Below the pieces are notes generated by a model. The model saw only the letters and a list, made by a program, of their open reading frames with translations, ran no database searches and was not told where the DNA came from. A program made the translations under genes and the position numbers. Shown here one piece after another: positions 32,397 through 40,845 of a stretch of 64,000 nt of DNA. Each line of letters starts with the position of its first letter. Position 1 is the first letter of the stretch. The stretch is from Mesorhizobium sp. B2-4-15 (GTDB taxonomy: Bacteria; Pseudomonadota; Alphaproteobacteria; Rhizobiales; Rhizobiaceae): positions 62,001-126,000 of the forward strand of contig NZ_VFUZ01000014.1 of the NCBI RefSeq assembly GCF_006658505.1. The letters are read 5' to 3'.

Positions 32397-33680
32397 ATGA
32401 TAACTCAATCCCGTCCGTTTGGCCAGCGCTACGCTTTCGTCGTGGTCGGTGTCATCTTCCTCTGTCTGCTGATCGCGGCCGGCTTGCGTTCCGCGCCTTC
32501 CGTCATGATGCTGCCGCTCGAAAGCAGCTTCGGCTGGCGGCGCGACACGATCTCGCTGGCCGCCGGCGTCGGTATCCTGCTCTACGGTCTGACCGGTCCG
32601 TTCGCCGCCGCGCTGATGGAGCGGATCGGGCTGCGCCGCACGCTGCTCGCTGCCCTGGTGGTGATGTCGGCTTCGACGGCACTCAGCCTTTTGATGACCA
32701 AGCCCTGGCACCTGTTCATCACCTGGGGCGTCTTCTCCGGCATCGGCTCCGGCGCCGTCGCCAGCGTGCTCGGCGCCACCATCGTCAACCGCTGGTTCAG
32801 GACCAATCGCGGCTTGGTCATGGGGCTAATGTCGGCCTCGAGCGCCACCGGCATGCTGATTTTCCTGCCGTTGATCGCTTCCCTCGCGCAATCGGGCGGC
32901 TGGAAGCCGGTCGCAATCGCGGTCGCGGTCGCCACCGCCTGCCTCCTGCCCCTGGTCTGGCTGCTGGTGCCGGAGCGTCCGGCCTCGATCGGCATGGTTC
33001 GCTATGGCGCCGGGGCCGATGACGTGCCGCCGGTCTCGCCGGCATCGCAGGGCAACTTCCTGGCGCACACGCTCAACACGCTGCGGCGCGCCGCTGGCAC
33101 GCGGGTATTTTGGTATCTGTTCGCCACCTTCTTCGTCTGCGGCTTCACCACCAACGGTCTGGTCGGTACGCATCTCATCGCCTTCTGCGGCGATATGGGC
33201 ATCGGCGAGGTGCAGGCCGCCGGCCTGTTGTCGATGATGGGCATTTTCGATCTGATCGGGACGACGCTGTCCGGTTGGCTCACCGACCGGTTCGATCCGC
33301 GCAAGCTGCTCGGCGTCTATTATGCCATCCGTGGCCTATCGCTGATCTATCTGCCTTATTCCGGCTTCTCGGCGACCAGCCTGATCATCTTCGCGGTGCT
33401 CTACGGCCTCGACTGGATCGCCACCGTGCCGCCGACGCTGCGGCTCGCCAACGAAGCCTTCGGCGATCGCAGCGGGCCGATCGTGTTCGGCTGGATCGTC
33501 GCCGGCCACCAGGTCGGGGCTGCAACCGCCGCCGCCTTCGGCGGCACCATGCGCGAGTTGCAGGGCAATTACGAACTGGCCTTCCTGATCGCCGGCATGA
33601 CGGCGATCGCCGCGGCGTGTCTCTCGCTTTTGATCAACACCAGCCGGCCGGCATTCGATCCCGAGCCGCAGGCGGCTTGA
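32397..33680 (+). CDS. MFS transporter
   Basis: 427 residues from ATG 32397 (ATG 32364 would add 11 residues; neither has a clear ribosome binding site). Twelve membrane helices are predicted; the loop after helix 2 shows the MFS motif-A-like AALMERIGLRRTL, and the equivalent in the second half is GWLTDRFDPRKLLG. It resembles the OFA/monocarboxylate-type branch. Likely a drug or metabolite exporter or importer controlled by the divergent TetR gene. Substrate unknown. Confidence 0.9.
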   Translation: MITQSRPFGQRYAFVVVGVIFLCLLIAAGLRSAPSVMMLPLESSFGWRRDTISLAAGVGILLYGLTGPFAAALMERIGLRRTLLAALVVMSASTALSLLMTKPWHLFITWGVFSGIGSGAVASVLGATIVNRWFRTNRGLVMGLMSASSATGMLIFLPLIASLAQSGGWKPVAIAVAVATACLLPLVWLLVPERPASIGMVRYGAGADDVPPVSPASQGNFLAHTLNTLRRAAGTRVFWYLFATFFVCGFTTNGLVGTHLIAFCGDMGIGEVQAAGLLSMMGIFDLIGTTLSGWLTDRFDPRKLLGVYYAIRGLSLIYLPYSGFSATSLIIFAVLYGLDWIATVPPTLRLANEAFGDRSGPIVFGWIVAGHQVGAATAAAFGGTMRELQGNYELAFLIAGMTAIAAACLSLLINTSRPAFDPEPQAA

Positions 33681-33681
33681 G

Positions 33682-33847
33682 CTGCCGATCTCCCCCCTTG
33701 AGGGGGGAGATGGCCGCGAAGCGGCCAGAGGGGGTCGGTCCGACTAGGCTCGACCTTGTCGCGGGCGTAAAGGGTTGGCGCTCTACGCGAGGCGACCCCC
33801 TCTGTCGCCTTCGGCGACATCTCCCCCTCGAGGGGGGAGATTGGCAG
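33682..33847. repeat. Palindromic intergenic repeat, family R3 (copy c)
   Basis: Ends ccgatctccccccttgaggg and its complement near 33825-33845; internal arms ggccgcgaagcggcc and gtcgccttcggcgac. Almost the same as 22073-22234 but with the two internal arms exchanged. It follows the MFS gene directly. Confidence 0.85.
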
Positions 33848-33935
33848 CTGTTATCAAAACTTCATGGTTTCGAAATGCGTCTGCAACACTGACGCCGGAC
33901 CTTGGTGGCACCTTCAACGCCACCAGGAGACAGCC

Positions 33936-35510
33936 ATGAACAAGCTTTCGATGACCCGCCGCGCCTTCGTCACTTCGGCCAGCGCGGCTGGTCTGCTCGG
34001 CGCCTCGGGTCTCGCATTGCCCTATTATTCCCGCGCCAGCCAGCGTCCGGCCTTCACCCATGGCGTCCAGTCCGGTGATGTCGACGCCGTCAGCGGCATG
34101 GTCTGGACCCGTACCGACCGCCCCGCGCGCGTCATGTTCGAAGTATCCACGACGGAAAGCTTCGCTAATGCGACAAAGCTGGCACCGCTCGACACCTCGC
34201 CGGCCAGCGACTATACGGTCAAGCGGCTGCTCACCGACCTCGCCTCCGACCAGGACATCTTCTACCGCATGTCGGCGGCCGATCTTTCCGACATCAATGC
34301 CGTCTCCGACCCGATCGTCGGCCGTTTCCGCACCGCGCCGTCCTCGAAGCGCGACGTGCGCTTCGCCTGGTCGGGCGATACCGCCGGCCAGGGCTGGGGC
34401 ATCGACGAGACCGGCATGAAGACCTATTCCACCATCGCCAAGCATACGCCGGACTTCTTCCTGCATTCGGGCGACACCATCTATGCCGATGGCGCGATGA
34501 AGGACGAAGTCGACCTGCCCGGCGGTGGCAAGTGGAAGAATGTCGTTCTCATCGACGGCAAGCGCAAGGTGGCCGAGACGCTGGACGAATATCGCGACCA
34601 GTGGAAGTACAACATGATGGACAAGAACGTGCTGGAACTCAGCGCCATCTGCCCGACCGTCTACCAGTGGGACGACCATGAGGTGCTGAACAACTGGTCG
34701 GATTCGAAGAACCTCAGTGCCGACGATCGCTACAAGGAGAAATCCATCCACGTGCTGGCGGCCCGCGCCGCGCGCGCCTTCCACGAGATGACAACCATCC
34801 GCTACGAACCGTCGGAGCCAGGTCGCGTCTATCGCAAGATCGCCCACGGACCGCTGCTCGACGTGTTCTTCCTCGACATGCGCTCCTATCGCGGCCCCAA
34901 CGGCCCCGACATGGAGGACACCATGACGCCGCAATCGCGCATGCTCGGCGAACAGCAGACGAAATGGCTGAAGCGCGAGTTGACGAACTCGAAGGCGACC
35001 TGGAAGATCATCGCCGCCGACATGCCGCTCGGCCTCGTCGTTTGGGACGACGGCACCAAGAAGGTTGGCGCCGAAGCGGTCAGCAATGGCGACAATGGCG
35101 CGCCGAAAGGCCGCGAACTCGAATTCGCCGACCTGTTGCGCTACATCAAGAACGCCGGCATCACCAACACCGTCTGGCTCACCGCCGACGTCCATTACAC
35201 GGCGGTGCATTACTACAATCCGGACAAGGCGCAGTTCCAGGACTTCAACCCGTTCTGGGAGTTCGTCTCCGGTCCGATCCACGCCGGCACCTTCGGCCCG
35301 AACGATTTCGACATGACCTTCGGCCCCGAGCTGAAGTTCATCAAGGCGCCGACCGCGGAGCAGGGCCAGAACCTGCCGCCGTCAGCCGGGCTGCAGTTCT
35401 TCGGTCTGGTCGATATATCCGGCGCCACCGAGCAGCTAACGGTGCGGTTGATGGATCGTGACGACAACGAGCTTTACAAGGTCACGCTCGACCCTGTGCG
35501 GTCTGCGTGA
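33936..35510 (+). CDS. phoD: PhoD-family alkaline phosphatase/phosphodiesterase
   Basis: 524 residues. The N-terminus MTRRAFVTSASAAGLLGASG is a Tat signal with twin Arg. Metal-binding motifs of PhoD are present: FAWSGDTAGQG, FLHSGDTIYADG, YQWDDHEVLNNW, and VWLTADVHYTAVHYY. It should be exported folded with its metals to the periplasm and release phosphate from esters. ATG 33936 follows GGAGA. No Pho box was identified in the short upstream stretch, most of which is repeat R3. Confidence 0.94.
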   Translation: MNKLSMTRRAFVTSASAAGLLGASGLALPYYSRASQRPAFTHGVQSGDVDAVSGMVWTRTDRPARVMFEVSTTESFANATKLAPLDTSPASDYTVKRLLTDLASDQDIFYRMSAADLSDINAVSDPIVGRFRTAPSSKRDVRFAWSGDTAGQGWGIDETGMKTYSTIAKHTPDFFLHSGDTIYADGAMKDEVDLPGGGKWKNVVLIDGKRKVAETLDEYRDQWKYNMMDKNVLELSAICPTVYQWDDHEVLNNWSDSKNLSADDRYKEKSIHVLAARAARAFHEMTTIRYEPSEPGRVYRKIAHGPLLDVFFLDMRSYRGPNGPDMEDTMTPQSRMLGEQQTKWLKRELTNSKATWKIIAADMPLGLVVWDDGTKKVGAEAVSNGDNGAPKGRELEFADLLRYIKNAGITNTVWLTADVHYTAVHYYNPDKAQFQDFNPFWEFVSGPIHAGTFGPNDFDMTFGPELKFIKAPTAEQGQNLPPSAGLQFFGLVDISGATEQLTVRLMDRDDNELYKVTLDPVRSA

Positions 35511-35540
35511 GGCGACCTGGGACGGCTGTTGAAGCAGCCG

Positions 35541-35822
35541 TCAATCCGGGTAGCAGACCATAGGAATATGCGGCCAGACGGCGGCGTCGCAGTTGGCGGC
35601 GTCCTGCCTTTGCTTGAAGGCGGTGCTGACCGGGCCGGTCACCATGGGGTCAACGCCATCGGGCGCGTCGGCGAAGACCTGCTGGGCCGACGAGGTATCT
35701 GTCGGAAGAACAGGGCGTGCTTCCTTCAGCGCCGCGGCCGACTGCGCGGCGTTGGCCGCCAGCAGGACGGCAAAGGCCGCCGAAGCGACGAACGGCCAAA
35801 AACGGTTGAGTTTATCGGTCAT
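35541..35822 (-). CDS. Exported hypothetical protein, 93 residues
   Basis: A signal peptide (FWPFVASAAFAVLLAANAAQSAAA, about residues 8-31, partly quoted as AFAVLLAANAAQSAAA) precedes a polar mature part with PTDTSSAQQVFADAPDGVDP and a C-terminus containing two cysteines (ANCDAAVW and MVCYPD) that could form a disulfide. It is convergent with phoD. No family function is recognised. Confidence 0.7.
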   Translation of the reverse strand: MTDKLNRFWPFVASAAFAVLLAANAAQSAAALKEARPVLPTDTSSAQQVFADAPDGVDPMVTGPVSTAFKQRQDAANCDAAVWPHIPMVCYPD

Positions 35823-36018
35823 GACGTTCGAACTGCCGGGCCCTCAAAAGGTTCCCGCCTTGGTTAACAAAACCATCTCACATGGAGATGCTTAAGATTT
35901 GATGATTATTTGGTATCGCGCTTCCTCTTTCGCAAATGCGAAAAACCCTGTATGAGCCGCGCAACCGAAAGAGGCGGCGCCTTTGGCCTGCTGCCTGCAA
36001 CGCTCCCGAGACCAGAAC

Positions 36019-37848
36019 ATGAAACTCCGTAATATCGCGATCATCGCGCACGTCGACCATGGAAAGACTACCCTTGTCGACCAGCTTTTGAAGCAGTCCG
36101 GCTCTTTCCGCGACAACCAGCGCGTCGCCGAGCGCGCCATGGATTCCAACGACCTCGAAAAGGAGCGCGGCATCACCATCCTTGCCAAGGCGACCTCGGT
36201 CGACTGGAAGGATACGCGCATCAACATCGTCGACACGCCCGGCCACGCCGATTTCGGCGGCGAGGTCGAACGCATCCTGTCGATGGTGGATTCGGCCATC
36301 GTGCTGGTCGATGCCGCCGAAGGCCCGATGCCGCAAACCAAATTCGTCGTCGGCAAGGCGCTCAAGGTCGGCCTCAAGCCGATCGTCGTCATCAACAAGA
36401 TCGACCGGCCGGACGCGCGCCATGTCGAGGTGGTCAACGAGGTGTTCGACCTTTTCGCCGCGCTCGACGCCACCGACGAGCAGCTCGACTTCCCGATCCT
36501 CTACGGTTCAGGCCGCGACGGCTGGGTGTCGGAAAATCCGGAAGGCCCCAAGGACCAGCAGCTCGCGCCGCTGTTCGACCTCGTCATCAAGCATGTGCCG
36601 GCGCCGACCGTTCATCCCGGCCCGTTCCGGATGATCGGGACCATCCTGGAGGCCAATCCCTTCCTTGGCCGCATCATCACCGGCCGCATCGAGAGCGGCA
36701 CGCTGAAGGCCAACCAGCCGGTCAAGGTGCTGCACCATGACGGCACCCAGATCGAAACCGGCCGCATTTCCAAGATCCTCGCCTTCCGCGGCCTCGAGCG
36801 CCAGCCGATCGAGGAAGCCCAGGCGGGCGACATCGTCGCCATTGCCGGTCTGTCCAAGGGCACCGTCGCCGACACGTTCTGCGACCCCAGCGTGACCGAG
36901 GCGCTGCATGCGCAGCCGATCGATCCGCCGACGGTGACCATGTCCTTCCTCGTCAACGACAGCCCATTGGCCGGCACCGAAGGCGACAAGGTGACCAGCC
37001 GCGTCATCCGCGACCGCTTGCTGCGCGAGGCCGAAGGCAATGTCGCGCTCAAGATCGAGGAATCGCCCGACAAGGATTCGTTCTTCGTTTCCGGCCGTGG
37101 CGAATTGCAGCTCGCCGTGCTGATCGAGACGATGCGCCGCGAAGGGTTCGAGATCGCCGTGTCGCGTCCGCGCGTCGTCATGCAGATGGGCGAAAACGGC
37201 GAACTGCTGGAGCCGGTCGAGGAAGTCGTCATCGACGTCGATGAGGAGCATGCCGGCGTCGTCGTGCAGAAGATGTCGGAGCGCAAGGCCGAGATGGTCG
37301 AACTGCGCCCCTCGGGCGGCAACCGCCAGCGCATCGTCTTCCATGCGCCGACGCGTGGCCTGATCGGCTACCAGTCGGAACTTTTGACCGACACGCGCGG
37401 CACCGCCGTCATGAACCGGCTGTTCCACGCCTATGAGCCCTACAAGGGCGAGTTGCCCGGCCGTACCAATGGCGTGCTGATCTCCAACGAGCAGGGCGAA
37501 TCGGTCGCCTACGCCATGTGGAACCTGGAAGACCGTGGCCCGATGGTCATCGACCCCGGCGTCAAGGTCTATCAGGGCATGATCATCGGCATCCATTCCC
37601 GCGACAACGACCTCGAAGTGAATGTGCTGAAGGGCAAGAAGCTGACCAATATCCGCGCCGCCGGCAAGGACGAGGCGGTCAAGCTGACCCCGCCGATCCG
37701 CATGACGCTGGAACGCGCGCTGGCCTGGATCCAGGACGACGAACTGGTCGAGGTGACGCCGAAGACCATCCGCCTGCGCAAGCTCTATCTCGACCCAAAC
37801 GAGCGCAAGCGCTTCGAGAAGTCGGCCAAGGCGGTCGGCGCGGCGTAA
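36019..37848 (+). CDS. typA: Translational GTPase TypA/BipA
   Basis: 609 residues, full length. GTPase motifs: G1 [11 protein letters not shown]2 region RGITI, G3 DTPGHADF, G4 NKIDR. EF-G-like domains follow, then the BipA-specific C-terminal domain ([20 protein letters not shown] and [18 protein letters not shown]). ATG 36019 is the start that matches the family. TypA binds ribosomes and supports assembly and stress adaptation, including cold and symbiosis-related stress in rhizobia. A strong bidirectional terminator follows. Confidence 0.97.
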   Translation: MKLRNIAIIAHVDHGKTTLVDQLLKQSGSFRDNQRVAERAMDSNDLEKERGITILAKATSVDWKDTRINIVDTPGHADFGGEVERILSMVDSAIVLVDAAEGPMPQTKFVVGKALKVGLKPIVVINKIDRPDARHVEVVNEVFDLFAALDATDEQLDFPILYGSGRDGWVSENPEGPKDQQLAPLFDLVIKHVPAPTVHPGPFRMIGTILEANPFLGRIITGRIESGTLKANQPVKVLHHDGTQIETGRISKILAFRGLERQPIEEAQAGDIVAIAGLSKGTVADTFCDPSVTEALHAQPIDPPTVTMSFLVNDSPLAGTEGDKVTSRVIRDRLLREAEGNVALKIEESPDKDSFFVSGRGELQLAVLIETMRREGFEIAVSRPRVVMQMGENGELLEPVEEVVIDVDEEHAGVVVQKMSERKAEMVELRPSGGNRQRIVFHAPTRGLIGYQSELLTDTRGTAVMNRLFHAYEPYKGELPGRTNGVLISNEQGESVAYAMWNLEDRGPMVIDPGVKVYQGMIIGIHSRDNDLEVNVLKGKKLTNIRAAGKDEAVKLTPPIRMTLERALAWIQDDELVEVTPKTIRLRKLYLDPNERKRFEKSAKAVGAA

Positions 37849-37866
37849 TTTCCGTTCCTCCATTTG

Positions 37867-37902
37867 AAAAGGGGTGGGCACACCAGTGCGCCGCCCCTTT
37901 TT
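37867..37902. terminator. Bidirectional intrinsic terminator between typA and DUF1062 gene
   Basis: AAAAGGGG (37867-37874) pairs with CCCCTTTT (37894-37901), with inner GCAC/GTGC pairing and TTTTT at 37898-37902 on the plus strand. On the minus strand the same stem is followed by TTTT. It lies 18 bases after the typA stop and six bases after the end of the convergent gene, so it can end both transcripts. Confidence 0.85.
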
Positions 37903-37907
37903 CATTT

Positions 37908-38534
37908 TCATCCGAGGGCTGCCGCGATAATGGCCTGCCGATCAGGTTCGCCGGTCAGGTCGATACGCAACGTCGTTCCTTCGCGAGCCGGCTTGCGCAG
38001 GGCTTTTGCGCCGCCTGGATCGACGAGCAGCAATCGCCGCTCTTCCAGCGCCTGAAGCCTTGATCGCGAGATGCCGAGTTCGTTGGTGAGCAGGCGGTCG
38101 AGCCGGAGCGACGTCGGCATTTCCAACCCAAGCCAGAGTTCCAACGCTGTCGCGCTTTCCGTTGTCTCTCCAACCGCCCGCTTGAGCACGGCGACGTCGG
38201 GAAACTCCTCGACACGTCCCACGTTGTCGCGCAGGGCGACGACGTCGAAAGCGTGGCGCCGCGCCAGCCCCGGATCGTTGCTTTCGAGCGCCCGCAACAG
38301 CGCCGGCTCGATGTCGCGGCGGTTGCAGCGTTCGAAAATGCCGAAATTCCAGGAATTGTCACAGTCGATGCAGCGATAGATCAGCCACACGTCGATGCGC
38401 TTGCCGTTGGCGTTGACGCGGAACTTGCCGCTGCTGCGATAGGCCTTCAGGCCGCCGCAGCGATTGCAGTTGATGAGCGGTCGAGGTGCGATCCCAGGCG
38501 CGATCATCCATTGGATGCAAGTGGTAGAAGACAT
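37908..38534 (-). CDS. DUF1062 protein with zinc-ribbon-like N-terminus
   Basis: 208 residues. Two CxxC pairs, INCNRCGGLKAYRSSGKFRV and YRCIDCDNSWNFGIFERC, form a probable zinc ribbon. The rest matches DUF1062 in layout (DVALRDNVGRVEEFPDV-like centre, then RLDRLLTNELGISRSRLQAL, an S4-like RNA-binding pattern near the C-terminus). The S4-like pattern suggests nucleic-acid contact (inference). Single gene, convergent with typA. Confidence 0.85.
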   Translation of the reverse strand: MSSTTCIQWMIAPGIAPRPLINCNRCGGLKAYRSSGKFRVNANGKRIDVWLIYRCIDCDNSWNFGIFERCNRRDIEPALLRALESNDPGLARRHAFDVVALRDNVGRVEEFPDVAVLKRAVGETTESATALELWLGLEMPTSLRLDRLLTNELGISRSRLQALEERRLLLVDPGGAKALRKPAREGTTLRIDLTGEPDRQAIIAAALG

Positions 38535-38972
38535 GCCGGTAAGCCCTTCCCGGGGGGAAGTTCTTCAGGTCGGCTCTGTCGAGATGCCCATGCGGGCGCG
38601 GCGTGGCGGTAGGCTGCGGAGATCGGAAGTCAGGTGTCGCTGGCCAAAAGCGCGCGACAGCGGTTCAGCAGTGCCAAACCGGTCTCGAACCGCCGCCCAG
38701 AGAACACATGAACATGAAACAGGCACCGCGAATGCGGCGCCATGCAGTGTGTCGGGGGAGTTGACGAGACCGGCGGTTACTGAGGCAAAGTGAAGCTCGA
38801 AATGGGTGTCGGGGCGGCTCTTCTAGCGGCGCGATGCGGGCTCGGCAAGGGGGCCCTGCGAGCCCAAGCCTTGCATGTCTGCACCTATGGCCCGCATTGT
38901 CTTGCCTTTGCCAGAGCCGCAGCTGTCGGGTTATCGTGGTTGATCGACCCTGAAACAAGCGGAAATCCTGCC
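38535..38972. other. 438-base gap between divergent DUF1062 and lysE-like genes
   Basis: No convincing gene on either strand; the open frames lack start signals and codon bias. It must contain the promoters of both flanking genes. One clear structure is the inverted repeat GGGCTCG (38838-38844) / CGAGCCC (38859-38865) with gggggccc between, which could be a terminator or regulatory hairpin. Nothing else is recognised. Confidence 0.45.
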
Positions 38973-39587
38973 ATGCACCTCACCTCGCTCCTGATCTTCG
39001 CCGCTGCCTTGTTCGTTGCCGCCGGTTCGCCAGGTCCATCGATCGCGGCGCTCGTCGCACGCGTCATCTCGAAAGGATTCCGCGACGTGTTTCCGTTCCT
39101 GCTCGCCATGTGGATCGGCGAGGGCATCTGGCTGTCGCTGGCGGTGTTCGGGCTGGCTGTCGTCGCGCAGACCTTCCACCTTGCCTTCGTCATCGTGAAA
39201 TGGGTCGGCGTTGCCTATCTCGCCTATCTCGCCTGGAAGATGTGGACGGCTCCGGTCGAAGCCAAGGAAGGGGAGATGCCGCGCGAGGATTCGCCCGCCA
39301 AGCTGTTCCTCGCCGGCATGGCGGTGACGCTCGGCAATCCCAAGATCATGATGTTCTACCTGGCGCTGCTGCCAACCATCATCGACCTCGCCTCGGTCAG
39401 CGTCATCGGCTGGGCCGAACTGACGGCGACCATGGCCGTGGTGCTGATCGCCATCGATCTCGCCTGGGTGCTCGCCGCCTCGCAGGCGCGCAAGCTGCTG
39501 AGGAGCAAGCGCGCCATGAAGATCGCCAACCGCGTCAGCGCCTCGACGATGGCCGGGGCCGCGGCGGCGATCGCGGCGCGGTCGTAA
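38973..39587 (+). CDS. LysE/RhtB-family amino-acid exporter
   Basis: 204 residues with five to six membrane helices. The family signature near the N-terminus is AGSPGPSIAALVARVISKGF, and the conserved mid-loop AVTLGNPKIMMFYLALLP is present. It lies in the inner membrane and exports amino acids or similar small molecules; the substrate is not predictable. ATG 38973 follows GCGGAAATCC. It is convergent with the YciI-like gene. Confidence 0.93.
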   Translation: MHLTSLLIFAAALFVAAGSPGPSIAALVARVISKGFRDVFPFLLAMWIGEGIWLSLAVFGLAVVAQTFHLAFVIVKWVGVAYLAYLAWKMWTAPVEAKEGEMPREDSPAKLFLAGMAVTLGNPKIMMFYLALLPTIIDLASVSVIGWAELTATMAVVLIAIDLAWVLAASQARKLLRSKRAMKIANRVSASTMAGAAAAIAARS

Positions 39588-39689
39588 GCATCATCCGAAC
39601 CGAAGGACCGCGTCGGCGAAAAGTGGAAATCGTCTTCTTCTGCTTCGCAGACTTTCGGCTCGGAAAGATCATGCTCAACAGAAGAAGCG

Positions 39690-40013
39690 TCACATCATTT
39701 CGATGATCGGCGCGATCTCGATGCTGCAGTTCGGCATGGCCAGCATCGGGCAGCCCTTGGCCTTGTCGGCGGCATCGTCGATGTCCTTGGCCTCGATGAT
39801 CGAATAGCCGCCCGTCGGATTGCTGCCGCCATTGTTCTCGACCTTGCCGCCCGGCAGCACGGTCTTGGACATGCCGACCGGATTGCCGCCGTCGACCACC
39901 GCCGAGCCCAGTTTGCCGAACCAGCCATTCCAGGCGTCCATCGCGGCTTTCCGCTCGGCTTCCGTCGCCGGCATCTTGCCTGAGCCATGATAGACGTAGA
40001 GAAACTTCGCCAT
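39690..40013 (-). CDS. YciI-like (YCII-related/DGPF domain) protein
   Basis: 107 residues. It starts MAKFLYVYHGSGKMPATEAE and contains the WFGKLGSAVVDGGNPVG and GGYSIIEAKDIDDAADKAKG segments that form the ferredoxin-like YCII fold. The DGPF/YCII family includes ECF-sigma-associated proteins (PhyH or 'YCII-related'), but no sigma-factor gene is next to it here. Cytoplasmic, function unknown. Confidence 0.85.
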   Translation of the reverse strand: MAKFLYVYHGSGKMPATEAERKAAMDAWNGWFGKLGSAVVDGGNPVGMSKTVLPGGKVENNGGSNPTGGYSIIEAKDIDDAADKAKGCPMLAMPNCSIEIAPIIEMM

Positions 40014-40144
40014 GTTCTTCTCCCTTGATCAGCGGCATCGAACCAGCATGCGGCCATGCCGCCCAGCGATCATCGGACCAAAAAGGCCGACACGCAATGA
40101 GAATTAGGCATGTCTAATATGTAGTCTGATGGGAACCCGGCTCG

Positions 40145-40708
40145 TCACCGCGCCATGGCGTGGTATTCGTCATTCGGGCGCATGTCGATCGCCGCCGCCA
40201 TCCGGTTTGACATGTTGAAGAAGGCAGCCGTCGAGGCGATGTCCCAGATGTCGCGGTCGCTGAAGCCGGCCTTGCGAAGCGTGGCCCGGTCGGCCTCGAC
40301 GATCTTGGCCGGTTCCTCGGTCAGCTTGACGGCGAATTCCAGCATCGCCGTCTGCTTCGGCGAGAGATCGGCGGCGCGGAAATTCATCACCATCATCTCG
40401 CCGAGCGAAGGGTCGCCGGACAACTGACGCACCGCCGCGCCATGAGCGGTCAGGCAGTAGTAACACTGGTTGATGGAGGAGACGGCGACCGCGATCATCT
40501 CACGCTCCAGCTTCGACAGGCCGGAATCGCCGAGCATCAGATCGTTGTACATGTCGGTGAAGGCGCGCAGCTTCTTGTCATCGAAGGCATAGGCCTTCAG
40601 CACGTTGGGAACCAGCCCGAGCTTCTCCTCGCATTTGGCGAAATAGGCTTTTGTCGGCTCGCTCAGTTCCCCCGTATCGAGATCAAGCGCGGTGATTTTG
40701 CCGGTCAT
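40145..40708 (-). CDS. AhpD-like carboxymuconolactone-decarboxylase-family protein (peroxidase-related)
   Basis: 187 residues from ATG 40708 with GAGGAGA eight bases upstream. The redox motif is NQCYYCLTAHGAAV (CxxC followed by His), as in AhpD and the 'uncharacterized peroxidase-related enzyme' group; ALRAFTDMY-like helix and DLSPKQTAMLEFAVKLTEEP also fit. It may act in peroxide defence as a thiol-dependent enzyme. It is divergent from the NAD-glutamate dehydrogenase gene, sharing a 137-base promoter region. Confidence 0.9.
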   Translation of the reverse strand: MTGKITALDLDTGELSEPTKAYFAKCEEKLGLVPNVLKAYAFDDKKLRAFTDMYNDLMLGDSGLSKLEREMIAVAVSSINQCYYCLTAHGAAVRQLSGDPSLGEMMVMNFRAADLSPKQTAMLEFAVKLTEEPAKIVEADRATLRKAGFSDRDIWDIASTAAFFNMSNRMAAAIDMRPNDEYHAMAR

Positions 40709-40845
40709 GGTTTGTTTCTCCTCGTCGGGCGATGCCTTGCCGCCGAATTCCCAGAATTCTTGGCAAGCCGTCAAACCTTTGTCGCCAAATGGCGGTCATC
40801 TGCTACCATAGTCACAAAAGCATACGACGGGAGGCAAGAAGCGTC

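Noticed and set aside
38838..38865. Inverted repeat upstream of the LysE-type gene considered as a riboswitch
   Set aside because: A single 7-bp hairpin without the conserved cores of lysine, glycine, cobalamin or SAM riboswitches.
38665..38958. Minus-strand frame of 97 codons in the gap before the LysE-type gene
   Set aside because: No ribosome binding site, no GC3 bias, Arg/His-rich composition without a family pattern.
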